A stretch of DNA of 64,000 nt from Oegoconia quadripuncta (GCA_949316235.1 OX438758.1:14541731-14605730), one strand, 5' to 3'; positions 1 through 12,286 are shown, counted from the first letter of the stretch. Numbers and translations are program-made. The notes: a model not told the origin generated them from the sequence alone.

Positions 1-164
1 CGCCTGCCCTATAGCGCCGCGGCGACTTACGTAACTACACGGTCTGATTTCCCTTTTGTCTATTAACTTCTTAAGTATCTCACAAGTTAATTAAAAATGG
101 TGTCAGCCATTTTTTGCATTATACTCTACTTAATTATTGCCGGAACCAATTTGTAGACCTAGAC

Positions 165-345
165 TTTTTAATGCACAACGGATTAGCGCTTAACCTGAAT
201 TATTTCTGATGTTAAGTGAAGCCGAAGACGAGAGTGGAAGCGCGCTCGCCCGGAACCACAAATTATTTGAGGAACTGGATATTTTATCTCAAACACCCGG
301 AACACAATTACGTTAACAATATTGTTGATTGGCGGTATACTAAAG
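165..345. repeat. Dispersed repeat A, copy 1
   Basis: This degenerate copy of a dispersed repeat is seen again at about 15805-16005 and 29755-29850. Shared landmarks are a TGCACAACGG-like start, TGTTAAGTGAAG, GTGGAAGCG, CCCGGAACC and CCGGAACACAA. Its class is not recognised. It lies directly upstream of the RTE remnant, so it may be part of a larger decayed element. Confidence 0.55.
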
Positions 346-349
346 CGCA

Positions 350-757
350 AACTCATTGACATGTGCAATCTCCCGGTCTTCACCTATGGCGCTCAGACTT
401 GGTCTTTGACAGAAGCCCAAAGGTCCAACCTCAAGGCTTGCCAACGAGCAATGGAGCGCAGTATACTGAAGTAAAACTGACCGACCGCGTCCGACCGAAC
501 ACTGCGCACCAAGACCCTGGTTGCTGACGTAGCCACAACGGCCTCCAAGCTAAAGTGGGACTGGGCGGGCCATGTTTGTCGCATGCCCGATGATTTGTGG
601 GCCAAAATCATAATAGAAACAAGGCGTCGCGGCACTCCGAAAAGAAGATGGCGGGACGAGCTGGATAAGTCCCTCAACAACTGGCCAGAGGAACCCCGGG
701 ATAGAGAGCCTTTGTGAGAGAGAAGTGGGACAGTACGTGCTCCTAATAATAATAATA
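350..757 (+). pseudogene. RTE-type LINE remnant, C-terminal end of the reverse-transcriptase ORF
   Basis: The + strand reads, across one in-frame stop and small shifts, as the post-RT C-terminal region of insect RTE-like LINEs. A block with YGAQTWSLT and QRAMERSIL is followed by a block with KLKWDWAGHVCRMPDD and a basic stretch ending near RRWRDELD. The frame closes at about 745 after a WDSTCS-like end and runs into a short TAA-repeat tail (743-757), typical of the microsatellite 3' ends of RTE elements. The catalytic RT core and endonuclease are absent, so this is a 5'-truncated dead copy. The long reading frame on the opposite strand (393-836) is its antisense shadow. Confidence 0.8.
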
Positions 758-760
758 AGA

Positions 761-2930
761 GGCCATTATGGTGGTAGCTAGCCAGGCTAGAGGCAGAGGT
801 GGTAGGCAGAACATGTATTGTACCTAACGTGACCATTTATTATTTCCGTCGAAACGGGATGTCTACAGATTTTTAGGTAACGGTGTGGTACTCGTCCGAT
901 TCCTTATTCCCTCAGTATATGATGACAATCGAATGATGTGCATTGGTAGATTTGTGTCTGACTAATGGCTACCTAGAGAAGCACTCGTGGTTCGCTATTC
1001 GTTCTCGATTAGCGAAGTTAAGTAATGTATGGCGCGGCAGTCCTTGGATAAATACTACTAGTGGCATTTTAATACGAGTGTTTCCGTGCTTTGGAGGGCA
1101 AGTCATTAACGGTTATTTTCAATTGAAGACAGTCGTTAAACCAAGTCAGTGGCCTAAGGGCGCCTTAAAAATACTCCTGTCAGGTGGCCACTTTGTCTGA
1201 CGCAATTCCACCAAACCGCTCCAGCCCACGTGGTGGATTATGGCCCATACGTGTAAGGCTGGTGATGACGTACGTCTAAGTGACCGTCAGTATTTTTAAG
1301 CCACTGAACATACCATCAACTTGACTTACCGACCGACCGACTTAATTGAAAACTGGGACCTACTATTTGAAGTTCCCTCTGAAGCGCGGGAGCAATAGCA
1401 TGAAATGTCACTAATGATGAAAATGCCAGTTGTTGCCTGCGCCACGGGTGTTTCAACAAAACATTACTTTTAATTGCGATAAAAATTCAAAAGCAAAAAG
1501 TTAGTTTTAACCTCTGCTATTTCAGAAGAGCCTAAACCGTCTCGAATTTTCGGTTAAACGACCAACAGTGCGGCCAAGCAAAGGCGACCAATTCTAAATG
1601 AACACCGAATCTAATAAACTTGTCAAATTGACATTCGAAAACCGAACCCAGTGATAAATTCGTGTTGTGAAACTTGGTGAATAAGGCATCAAAGATGTCG
1701 ATACGGCCGGCCAATCGTAAAACAACGATAACGAGCTTGTTATAGTTTAATAGCAGCGCGTGCGCACAGCTACGATTAATTGCCAGCCATAATCAACTGC
1801 CGAACGATCGAAACACTACAGTTTTAAAATGTGATTGGTGAATTGAGTCAATGGGATAAAGAATAAAAGAAAGTGTTGATAAGAACGCGACCAAACGTAA
1901 CGTGTGACGTCATTAATGCTTGACACACTGACCGCAATTCCGCGCGTTTTTGGTTCTACAGCCAAGTTAATCAAATCAATTATTCAGATGGCTTTGCATG
2001 ACGATTTGCTTGTTTTTTAGCCACTATTGGGCAAGACCTTCCCCTGTTTTTTGTCGTCCTGGTTATCTGCATTTGATAATCATCTAAGCGACAAATTAAA
2101 CGCATAGGGTTTACAAAGAGGAGGGCGCGGGTTCGATTCCCTTCTGTTTGATTGGTGGCAAATTCTTAAATGTTGTCACAATCTTATCGAAGCACCATAT
2201 TAGATGACCTTAAGTTGACGCTTGAGAAACTGTTGCATATAAAAAAGTATCAAAAAAATAGTATTGAGACTGAGAGACGATCTCAATCTCAAAATCGATT
2301 TATTAATACAACCCTTAGTTTGCCGCCAAGCATCAATGTCAAAAGCATTTATTCAGACTTATTAGAAAGTCAGTTCCTTAAATAATTGGGGCGGTGCGAG
2401 TTGAGCGCCACCGGCCTCATCTTCACTTAACATTAGACAACAAAAAATCGACGCTATAGTAGTTCACTGCTACGGAGCTAGCATAACCTGAAGTATCTAT
2501 ATACAATGACATTGGGTAAAAATTTTGCGTGTCACTTACTCGTATAAAGCAAGAACGAAATGGCTGGCTCTTAGAACGAACATGCTAGACCCGCTGAACA
2601 GAATTTACTCTCAAAAATTGCAATGGCCTACAAAAAGAATTACACAAATTAAAAAAAAAACTCGACCGTCTAAAAAGCCTACTGAAAATATTTACAAGCT
2701 CTCCACACGTCTACTGATAATATGTCTCAGTTGTAATACTTACATTTTTAAAATCTTCATGACGATCCCTTTAGAATATTTTGACAAACACTAACTCTTA
2801 CGTCTTGTGGTTTACAGTTTTGTGAAATAACCTATTCTATAACACTTGGAATGTCACAAGGAAACTGACGTTACATCATTAATTAAAATCCATCCGGCCG
2901 TTTGGGTGCTAATAAAGAATCACAGATATA
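761..2930. other. No gene recognised
   Basis: About 2.2 kb of AT-rich sequence. The reading frames are short and show no motif I recognise. A Pol III B-box-like GGTTCGATTCC occurs at about 2131 without a convincing A box, so no tRNA or SINE is called. Confidence 0.5.
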
Positions 2931-2932
2931 TA

Positions 2933-4528
2933 CAGGGTGTCCCGAAACTCAACGATAACCTGGTACCGGGCGAGAGGCCAAGGTATATCAGTTATGAATA
3001 AAATGAGAAAAAAAATCCATGTTACTTAGTAAAGCGATAATAGAAATTTTTCGAAAAAGTTTAAAATTTGACACCCTTAGTCGCATTTTTAAGTACTGTG
3101 ATCACAATTTTCACAATTTTACAGTAATTTTTTTAAGAATGTAATCTCTAATAGCAGTGCTATTAATCGTAACCACAAATCAAAGTTAATACATTGTTAA
3201 CTAAGTAAAATAAATTAAGTTTTGACGAGTTCTGGTTCAAAAAATTATTATCAGTTAACTTTGACACTCCATAATGGAAAAAAAAAGTACCACACTACCC
3301 TTGCCAAGTATTTTCAAAAGATGGCCCATTTAGTCTAGATTTCAAAATGGTACAACACTTGCCGCTTTTCTTGTCAAGAAAAGTGTAATTTCATACTTTT
3401 TGCAAAGGGACCTCATGGAAAACTTAATCAAAATAAAACAATCAATTATCGTAAACATTTTAATATCCTTCTAAATCTAAAGTAGATGCTCAAATTGTTT
3501 TCCTCCGGCAAGAATACAAGCTCTGCAACGCCTCAGAAATGACCTCTTGACCAGTCGTGCATATCTTCTTGATTTTATTTCTTCTGATGCTGCATCAATT
3601 TTTTGGCGCCGTTCTGATAGATTTTGTATTGGTTTTGAGTAGACTTTTTCTTTTATGTATCCCCAGTAAAAAAAATCTACTGGATTCAGGTCTGGAGAAC
3701 GAGGTGGCCATAAAATTGACCCAAGGCGTCCGATCCATCTGTCGGGATATTCTTCGTTTAAATATTCTCGTACAGGCCGGGCTTAATGAGCTGGGCAACC
3801 ATCTTGTTGATACCATATTACTCTGTAGATGTTGAGTGGTACATCTAACAATCTCAGCAAATTATTTTGGACATCGACATTCAACATCGGCGTCACTATT
3901 TGTCTCACTCACCCTAAAAGTCGAATGACAAACTGTCTCGCTCTGACGGACAGCATAACTACTATCTCATTTTATGACTTTTGTTCATTACAATGGAGAC
4001 GCCGACCTTTTTAAACAAAAAGTATCAGGTATTTTTATTGAAATGTGGGATCCCTTCGCTAAAAAAACGAAATAGTACTTTTATTGGCAAGAAAACTAGC
4101 AAGTGTAATACCATTTTGAAATCTAGACTAAATAGGCCATCTTTTGAAAATACTTGCCAAGGGTAGTGTGGTACATTTTTTTTCCAACATGGAGTGTCAA
4201 AGTTAACTGATAATAATTTTTTGAACCAGAACTCGTCAAAACTTAATTCATTTTACTTAGTTAACAATGTATTAACTTTGATTTGTGGTTGCGATTAATA
4301 GCACTGTTATTTGAGATTACATTCTCAAAAAAATTACTGTAAAATTGTGAAAATTGTGATCACAGTACTTGAAAATGCGACTGAGGGTGTGAAATTAAAA
4401 ACTTTTTCGAAAAATTTCTATTATCGCTTCACTAAGTGACATGGATTTTTTTTCTAATTTTTTTCATAACTGATATACCTTGGCCCCTCGCCCGGTACCA
4501 GGTTATCGTTGAGTTTCGGGACACCCTG
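2933..4528 (-). mobile_element. Mariner-like (DD41D-type) element with ~490-bp inverted repeats
   Basis: The ends begin CAGGGTGTCCC and are flanked by TA on both sides (2931-2932 and 4529-4530). The terminal inverted repeats are very long: about 2933-3420 pairs with about 4045-4528 at high similarity. The core holds only the C-terminal part of a mariner-superfamily transposase on the minus strand. The element is therefore a non-autonomous internal-deletion derivative of about 1.6 kb. Confidence 0.85.
3480..3860 (-). pseudogene. Transposase C-terminal fragment, DD41D spacing
   Basis: Read on the minus strand, this stretch has QQDGCPAH carrying the second catalytic Asp. An in-frame stop follows immediately. 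Then come DRWIGRLGSILWPPRSPDLN and a third Asp 41 residues after the second. A later block with RRCRACILAGGKQFEHL is the usual C-terminus. A run of eight T after the third Asp shifts the frame. The N-terminal DNA-binding region and first catalytic Asp are missing. The + strand reading frame here (3557-3835) is a shadow. Confidence 0.75.
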
Positions 4529-4654
4529 TATACACACGCGTAGATACGCGCGAAAAACATAAAGTTATCTTAAGTCGCCTAAAAGGAAGCAATATCAATT
4601 AAACACACAGTAAATAAGAATTACTGCATCGTAAATCACTCTGTTATAGGTATA

Positions 4655-4925
4655 CAGGGCGTCCCAAAGTTATGGGACATGAAGGGGAAGTACCTTAAAT
4701 ATTGTAGATAGTGAATTTTGCTCAAAGAAGACTTTATGTTATTTTTAAAAGTTAGTAATTCTGCATTCATAGATTTTCTAAAAATTACTTGCTTCGGCTG
4801 GGAATCGAACCGACTTAAATGTGAAAAAAAAAACACCCTACTTTTATGATGCCAATCGAAAGAATAGCTAAAAAATAATAACTCTGCCTAAGTAACATAG
4901 TATTTTAAAAGAAAGGAACAACATA
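4655..4925 (+). repeat. Left terminal inverted repeat
   Basis: Pairs with 6505-6774. It contains, on the opposite strand, a perfect Pol III B-box GGTTCGATTCC at about 4802-4812. The 48-50 kb relative has the same sequence at the equivalent place. Confidence 0.85.
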
Positions 4926-5164
4926 AAATGATTGAGTCAAATTTCAAGAAAGTTATTTATTGCCGACGACGTTCGAAAAGTAGCGATATTATCATTCCAA
5001 AGATAGCATTGATTATTCGTAAATAAGTACCCACTTCATAAAATAGGTACTAACATAGTTTTCCTTATTATAAGTGCACGTGTAGATGAAATGATAAAAC
5101 TTGTATTTCAATACGTCCTCTGTAAGCTAGACAGAAGGCAAATTAAAAACAAAAATAAATAATT

Positions 5165-5300
5165 TATAATTTGAAAATGGAACAGTTTATGACAGCGTTT
5201 GTTTGAATGCATACTTTTTAAGATATTTTAAAAAGAAGTGATATTTTTAAATGTTGTTCTTAAATTTGAAAATGGAACAGTATGTGCGAGCGTTTGTTTT
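5165..5300 (+). repeat. Subterminal direct repeats upstream of the transposase
   Basis: Two copies of about 37 bp (about 5165-5203 and 5264-5300) share AATTTGAAAATGGAACAG and GCGTTTGTTT. A related TTTGAAAATGGAACAG occurs at about 49561 in the sister element, upstream of its transposase start. They may be transposase-binding or promoter sites; that role is inference. Confidence 0.6.
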
Positions 5301-5366
5301 TCGGATATTGATCTGTTTAGTCTCAATTCACTTACACAAGTGTTATTGTGTTAATTTATTGCGAAC

Positions 5367-6428
5367 ATGGCATATCAAGTAAGTTTTGATCTAATGGAAG
5401 CATATTTTTTGAACGATAAAGATATCTCTAGAAGTTTGCGGTGGTATGGCGTAAAATATCCTGATAGACAAATACCGTCTCGTAAAGTTTTGAAAAGGCT
5501 TGTGAACAATTTGAAAACTCTGGGACGTTTCGATAAACGCCCAAGAGAACCACAGCAAGAAAACCATACGATCAACGACGAAGAACTTGGTATTTTAATT
5601 TACTTTTCGGCTTTTCCGAAAGCATCGGTGAGAGAAGGAGAACATGAAATTGGAGTTTCAAAAAGTAAAATACACCGTGTATTAAAAAAACACGGTTTTA
5701 AGAGTTATGTTGAAGGACGATTGGTTCAAAAATTACTTCCGGGCGATACAGAAAGGAGAAAAAATTTCTGTCTTGATATCCAGGCACGATTGCTCGAAGA
5801 TCCAAATTTTTTGGATAATATTATTTGGACAGACGAATCTAACTTTAGCAATAACGGTATGTATAACCGCAACAATAATCGTATTTGGTCTAAAGAAAAT
5901 CCCCTACGAGTGACTGAAACTAATAACCAAGTGCGTTTTTCACTCAACTGTTGGTGCGGACTTTTAAAAAACCGGGTTTTCTTAATCCATTTTTACCAAG
6001 GAACCTTGAACACAGAAAAGTATTTAGGAATACTTCAAATTTTAAGGGATAAGATAAGAAACCATTCCGCGGCGGAGCAAGAAAACTTAATTTTCCAACA
6101 AGATGGAGCTCCGGCTCATAATAGTCGGAGAGCAGCAGATTTTCTAAATGAATGTTTTCCTACATGGATTGGTACAAATGGACCGATTAGATGGCCGGCC
6201 AGATCCCCGGACCTCACACCATTAGATTTCTTCTTTTGGGGATACGTGAAAGATATGCTATACAAAAAGCGATACGAGAACGTAGGCGAGTTGCAAACAG
6301 AATTGTGCCATATCACATCGAGTGTTCACCATAAAATGATTAGAAAATCAACAGGCAGCGGGCTCATTAAAAGATTGGCGATTTGCGTAAGACAAGAGGG
6401 ATCACATTTTGAGCATTTAATTAATTAA
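5367..6428 (+). CDS. Intact mariner-superfamily transposase, 353 aa
   Basis: This single-exon ORF encodes a cut-and-paste transposase acting on the inverted repeats that flank it. Residues 1-125 hold the predicted helix-turn-helix DNA-binding part, including a GRFDKRPRE basic linker and a SVREGEHEIGVSKSKIHRVL second helix-turn-helix. The catalytic triad is visible: first Asp in IIWTDESNF (about residue 151), second in QQDGAPAHN (about 247), third in SPDLTPLDFFFWG, with 40 residues between the second and third. That places it near the group described as DD41D (rosa-like) rather than DD34D mariner; exact clade is not decidable by eye. The ATG at 5367 is chosen because MAYQ... is shared with the sister element at 49487. 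The ORF ends TAA with no internal stop or shift. Length is close to the family norm of about 350 aa. Confidence 0.92.
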   Translation: MAYQVSFDLMEAYFLNDKDISRSLRWYGVKYPDRQIPSRKVLKRLVNNLKTLGRFDKRPREPQQENHTINDEELGILIYFSAFPKASVREGEHEIGVSKSKIHRVLKKHGFKSYVEGRLVQKLLPGDTERRKNFCLDIQARLLEDPNFLDNIIWTDESNFSNNGMYNRNNNRIWSKENPLRVTETNNQVRFSLNCWCGLLKNRVFLIHFYQGTLNTEKYLGILQILRDKIRNHSAAEQENLIFQQDGAPAHNSRRAADFLNECFPTWIGTNGPIRWPARSPDLTPLDFFFWGYVKDMLYKKRYENVGELQTELCHITSSVHHKMIRKSTGSGLIKRLAICVRQEGSHFEHLIN

Positions 6429-6504
6429 TTTACAAAAAAATACCTACTTAATTGACTACGGCAGTTTCATGTATGTTTTTTATTTGATTAAAATGATTAA
6501 TTTC

Positions 6505-6774
6505 ACGTTGTTCCTTTCTTTTAAAATACTATGTTACTTAGGCAGAGTTATTATTTTTTAGCTATTCTTTCGATTGGCATCATAAAAGTAGGGTGTTTTT
6601 TTTTTCACATTTGAGTCGGTTCGATTCCCAGCCGAAGCAAATAATTTTTAGAAAATCTATGAATGCAGAATTACTAACTTTTAAAAATAACATAAAGTCT
6701 TCTTTGAGCAAAATTCACTATCTACGATATTTAAGGTACTTCCCCTTCATGTCCCATAACTTTGGGACGCCCTG
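6505..6774 (-). repeat. Right terminal inverted repeat
   Basis: Reverse complement of 4655-4925, ending CCCTG then TA. The B-box-like GGTTCGATTCC lies at about 6618-6628 on the + strand. Confidence 0.85.
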
Positions 6775-6776
6775 TA

Positions 6777-8516
6777 TATGTATGTACTTATAATAAACAC
6801 ATTCACCAGATAACAAGAAGTCCTTTCGAGGAAGTAGCCCTTGACATAACCGTTTGTGAAGGTTCAAGGCAGATCACTTGTCCGAAATGACGTCGGAATT
6901 CCTACGCTGGCATTTTTCGAGTGAGGATTTAAAGTGAATACATTATTAACTAAGTTTATCTATGTATTACCTAGATCCCTAATTTATTTCAATTGAAATC
7001 ATGACTATAATAATTAACGAATTATGTTTGTCTTTGTATTTAAGCCCCGACGAGAAATGACAGGCGTTTTGTGTTTTACGGAGTTGCGTGTGTGTCCAGT
7101 TTTTTGTCTGGCTAAGGCGTGGTACAATTCCAGTGCGGTTTATATAAATTTAAGATTAAGAACGTACCATGATCAAATCATGGACGTCTTAGGCTAAGTC
7201 TAGAATACCCTAAACCGACGAGCATGTATGAACAACTTTATGAGTGTGAATGAAGTAAAAGAAGTGTGTCAGGATCTTGTGGTATATGCCTACCCCTTGT
7301 TTTTTTACAGCAATATGAAGCCTCTGGCCTTAGTGTTCGATATAAATTTCAACCCGAAACCGAGGGCAAGAGTCCTGGCAGTATTTATTTAATATCATTT
7401 TGAAATAAATAGTACTTTAGTTTCCGATGTTTAAATGGTGTTTCAGCTACAATTCGCCAAAATATTTTCAGTAAATTGGCTTCAGTGTGGTACTCCCGAA
7501 ATACCAGTCAAGTAAAAATAGCTGAAGCTTCAAATATTTTATGACAAAATAAGTAATTTCACTAAAAAGCAACATATAATATATTTTCTACGATTAACTA
7601 TTGCTTATTATAAAATTACTTTGTGCTGTTTGGTTTCGGCACGTAAAAAGAATATAACCAACTAGCGTCTTCCTGTGGGTGTCGTAAAATACGACCATGA
7701 AACTTTCCTCCAAAAAACATCTAGTACATTTGCGCGTTTAACAGAGATGGGCTCACCGACCGACACGTGTGTATTTCTGTATATTACGAAAGGTGAACCC
7801 TGGATGTTTCAATAATGTTTAGAATTAATATAAAAAATTTATATTATATTTACAACAATCAGACCGGTCACAAAGGTGGGAAGTTAAAAAAATAATTGTT
7901 AACCGCCCAGATAAGACAGTGGCTGATTACTAGCTGCAAACTGTCAAACCACGGAAGCTTTATATTACTAAGTGAGGTTTATTCAAATACCACCAAAGAA
8001 AACTCACTTTAGCATGGTCTTCAAAATATGTATCTAGAGGTTTTAAATGGTCACTCTGTAAGATAAAACTAATTTTGCGAGCCATTATAACATAACTTTA
8101 AATCTTTCATGCATTAAACAACTTACTAAGTTATCCTCTTTATAGAAGAAACAATAAAATTAACATGACTACAATGGTAGATTCAAAAAAAATAAGGAAA
8201 CTAATAAGTACATTGATAGGAATATTCAATGAGGGAAATACTAGTCACTAGAGGATGCGAAAATAACAGAGGACCCCCTGAATCCAGCTCAAAAAATATT
8301 GTTTTATATATCTAATTCTGCAGGATAGTGATGAATTGCAAGCATTGTTGGGTACAACTAGGCGAAATGTTCAAAATAGGATTGTGTAATTTATGTGACA
8401 CATTTGTTCCAAAATCACAAGTGGATTTCCATGGCAACTCACTGGAATTAAGGATATTTTTGTGCTTGCAAGAAACTTTATGACACGAAATAAAAATTTA
8501 AGTTAATAATATTGAT
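6777..8516. other. No gene recognised
   Basis: Unassigned AT-rich DNA. A short stretch at about 7664-7700 resembles a LINE fragment motif (CTTCCTGTGGGTGTCGTAAA), but it is too short to call. Confidence 0.5.
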
Positions 8517-8520
8517 GTTT

Positions 8521-8572
8521 GGGGAGGCTTTTCTCCAGCAGTGGACGTCTTTGGAATGATATGATGATGATG
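8521..8572 (+). mobile_element. RTE-type LINE 3' end fragment
   Basis: The sequence GGGGAGGCTTTTCTCCAGCA followed by GTGGACGTCTTTGGAATGAT and an ATGATGATGATG tail is the characteristic 3' terminus of lepidopteran RTE LINEs. No coding sequence is attached. Confidence 0.65.
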
Positions 8573-8953
8573 AATAATATTGAATGTTGTATAAAGTTCT
8601 CCACTTGAGTGCCACCACTCATGCATTATGAGTATTTATATGATACAGTGTGTCTACTATATGAGACCTAATATCCTTTTATACTTTGCCCACTAACATG
8701 TTTCGAAAACATTAAAGTGTGATATCCATTTTATGTAATAGGTAATATGTGTCTATTAAGAGATATAAGAAAAGGTCAGGTTTGCATACATTTGCCATAC
8801 ATATTTTATGTAATTTGTTTTTATGAACTTTTTACAGACCCAATATATTATGTTTAATAGATGTTAGTGCTACTTGTAAACTAATAGAGCCGACTTAGCT
8901 ATGAAAGTTTTCTTTTCAATTTAATTATACATATTATATACTGAAAGATTGTA

Positions 8954-9090
8954 GGAAAGAGAAGAAAGGGAAGATCTAGGTGCAATTGCTTTGACCAAGT
9001 GAAAGAAAAGGTAAATGTCGTGTCATACGACGTAAAATGTTGGGTGTAATGCTGAGAGACATGGTCATTACTCCACCGACAAGAGCACTA
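8954..9090 (+). pseudogene. LINE C-terminal remnant (endonuclease-RT type)
   Basis: The frame starting at 8954 reads a basic GKRRKGRSR stretch, then DQVKEKVNVVSY and, after two stops, ETWSLLHRQE. This order (basic motif, QVKEKV.V.SY, W.LLHRQ) matches the C-terminal tail of endonuclease-reverse transcriptase LINE proteins. It is heavily decayed and lacks all catalytic motifs. Confidence 0.55.
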
Positions 9091-9109
9091 ATCTTAAATT
9101 GAAGAAGAG

Positions 9110-11865
9110 AATTATACTAGTATTGTGAATACTTTTTAAGTTATTTAAAATAGCGGTTTAGCCGGCTGGTGACAAATAAAGTTTTGAAGACCCATTCAGG
9201 AATACGATAATAGTCTCTGAGTAAAAGAGGTGTGACATACAGACTAGACAAATTTATGACGATCAAACTGCTTTACCCTACTTTATTCAATTTGATGAAT
9301 ATATTTGAATGCTATTACTTAATTAGTTTTTAACAATCCCTTAATTGACAATATTTTAAGAAATAGGTTTGGTAAAAAGGATGTATAATGCAGTGGGAGG
9401 TCTTTATCATTAAAATACATTTTATAATTGCATGACAAACCATATCTCTTTGTCTTACAATTACAAAAATTAGACCAATTTGATAACAGTGGTTTCTGTG
9501 GTGATTTCATAGTTACATACATAATATATACTGATACAAATTGTATCATACATAAATAGTATTGCAAAGTATATGAACATTTTTGCAGTAAGACTGATTA
9601 TGTAATTAATCATTTGACCTTTAGTACATATAATATCTTCAGAAAACCTTCACATAATTAAGGCTTTCTTTTGGCACAATTAGACTGACAAAAATTTACA
9701 AAAACAATTGATTTCAAAAAGGTCTGCCCTCTCTGAACAAGCATTTACCAAAGTGTTAGCTGAAAGAAAAGAGGGTTGTTGAGAACTTAAAACAAGACCT
9801 TGAGTGTGTTATGGTAGGTAATAATAGCATAAGTTTGTATGTTAATATGAGAACCTACATTAAAACAGTGTTAGAAATGTTTGTTTGAAACGGATAGGTA
9901 AATTATTATTTAATAAGGTATCATTTAAAATTTTGATAGAACATCAAAGTAATTGTTTTTAATAATTTATATTCTATCTTCAACCAATATTACAAACTTT
10001 TATTTTATCCATAAACTCAATAAAAAAGTATTGGTGGTTAATTTTTAGGTGGCAAACTGTCAAGAGGAATGTAGGTAGTAATCAAATCAATAATAAAACA
10101 AATTAGCTAAATTAGTTACATAAATACATTTGCTTATAAGCCTGTGAAGTTATCCAAATTAAGTTGCTTAGTAAACTTTTTATTATCATAATTCTTGAAG
10201 TTAATCTAGAATTACAGTACATCTACCTGTATTTGAACTTAAGGAGTTCTTATGTTACAATCAAATGTATTAGCAATTTAAATAAAAGGATCCAAAGCTG
10301 GGTCATCTGCATAATAGATTTCTAAACTATTGCTCTGTTGCTTCACTTAGTTGTGTAACAGTTTGGGATCTTTATTAATTAATAATGAGCAAAAAGTACA
10401 CTGCTTATATGAACAATTACCTACCATCTCAATGGGCTTACAGGCAAGAGTTTCAATAGAAAAGTAATGCAAGAAAGGCATACTCATAATATGTGGACAA
10501 CTCAAACGGCCGCGGAACTCGCCTTCGTCTCTCTCGCGCGCACCACAGCTAGCGCCCTATCACTATCCCTCTCGCTCCCTTCACTCCATGGATAAGAGAA
10601 AGTAACAAAAGAAAAATAACACATCCTAGCCTCGATCCACAATATCCGTGTTTAGGACAAATATGTAGATATTATGTGCTCATTGCCATCCAAGGGTTAT
10701 TACGTATTTTGGACGTATGACACAATAAACAATTACTATGGCAGCTCATAACCTCTAATGATAGAGATAAGCGTATGTTTCGCAATCGCATTTTTATATA
10801 AATAGCACTGATATCTACTTATTTATCTGGGCTTTATGGGACATAATTATAAAGTAAACATAAACAGGTAAACTAACCCTTTCTTCATGAGCCACCTCGT
10901 ATGGCCTCAGTTGACAAAAGAAGGTTGCAGCGAAGGAAACACTCATCCATTTTATAAACACACAACAATTAACACAATTTCAATTATTTATGTTTGCACT
11001 ACTTGTCACAATCAAAATAAAATTCCACTTTTCGCTGCGCTAAACGCAGACGTCATTGACAAACAACCAAAGTGACGAGCTATTGCACGGAATCACATAG
11101 TAAAGGGAAACGTCGCGTATTTTGTGGGCCATTGCGTCGATTTATCACAATTCTTATCACTTGAGGTTAATACAATAGTAATCACATCGTCTACATCGGT
11201 TTATTATAAAAATAAAAACGTACAAAGCAAAAATTACAGAACACTCGCGACGTCGCACACTGGCATACGTGCGATTTCGTTTCACGCACACACGCCCAAG
11301 CATATGACATTTGGCGCTAGCTTCGGATATGTCCGAATGCAGGTAAAAGCGCTAACGAATTAAGTTTTTTCTTTTATATTCTGAAATAATGAAAAGGACA
11401 TAAACTCATGAACAGTACTCGCAATGAAAGATTCACTAAAATGATATGTATGTATGCCTACAATAAAAATTACAAAGATATTCTAGTAAAAAACGGTCTT
11501 ATAACTTTGTATTTCAAGTCTGTGGTCTTTTCCTTTATCTTCGGTGTGTCCCTTTCAGACAATTTGCGTATCTTCAGCCACATTTGTAAATTATCAGTGA
11601 GTTTGCATTGACTGAAAGATAATTTTTCTTAGGGTTTATTTATAAAGGGATGCGGTTATTCTCTGCTTCTCAGCAATTCGAAGTGCCAATTTATTTTGTA
11701 TTGGTTCCGTTTTACGCATTTGGAACCGTTCTAAGCTGTGTTGCCAATTTCATCATAAAGGTCACTATTATCCAATGAACGCAAAATGTTTTGTTCCAAA
11801 ACTATGACCGACGTCAAAAGCGGAGGTAAAGATAAACCGATAAAACGGAACGTAATTCAAGTTAC
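9110..11865. other. No gene recognised
   Basis: Mostly AT-rich unassigned DNA. At 10505-10590 there is a locally GC- and CT-rich patch. At 10870-11370 the minus strand has a higher CpG content, two short upstream-type ORFs and a possible splice donor GAAAG/GTTAGT at about 10880, as in a 5' UTR exon. No downstream exon was found, so no gene is called. Confidence 0.4.
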
Positions 11866-11870
11866 TTTTC

Positions 11871-12285
11871 AATTTCAACTTACGATTATTCGAATTTGAA
11901 AACAAATGGGTAGATAATACAAAGGAAATCTTTGGGAATGCAATGATGGTAACAATTTTGTGTGCGAATTTGTTTCCTATTGGTTTAGTTTTTCGTAATT
12001 TTTGATCCATTTTAAACTAGGTACTATGCGGAAGCTGTTGACAATTTAATGAAAAAGTTACATGGAGAACTAGGGCGGATTCGGCTTTCCAATCCGGGGA
12101 AGTCACACCACACACTCAAGGTCCAAGCTGGACAAACTCCAAAATAACGGAAATACTTAAATCAAATAATATTTTGTTGCTCTTTAATGCGGCTAAAACT
12201 TACCATCATTGCATTCCCAAAGATTTCCTTTGTATTTCCTATTATATATACCCATTTGTTTCAAATTCGAATAATCGAAAGTTGA
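11871..12285. repeat. Foldback repeat, ~80-bp arms
   Basis: The left arm 11871-11950 and right arm about 12201-12285 are inverted copies sharing TTACCATCATTGCATTCCC, AAAGATTTCCTTTGTATT, CCCATTTG and TTCGAATAATCG. The spacer is about 250 bp. This fits a MITE or the paired ends of a decayed transposon. Confidence 0.7.
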
Positions 12286-12286
12286 A

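Larger units (their letters stand above)
4655..6774 (+). mobile_element. Complete mariner-superfamily element with ~270-bp inverted repeats
   Basis: The termini start CAGGGCGTCCC and are flanked by TA (4653-4654, 6775-6776). Inverted repeats 4655-4925 and 6505-6774 are nearly identical, with only scattered substitutions visible. A single intact transposase lies between them. At 2120 bp it is longer than a classical mariner because of the long ends. Intact coding capacity and well-matched ends suggest a young, possibly competent copy. It sits about 125 bp from the element ending at 4528, which has similar CAGGG-GTCCC termini. Confidence 0.9.

Noticed and set aside
393..836. 147-codon minus-strand frame
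   Set aside because: It is antisense to the RTE remnant, which has recognisable motifs on the + strand.
3557..3835. 92-codon + strand frame
   Set aside because: Antisense to a transposase fragment with catalytic motifs.
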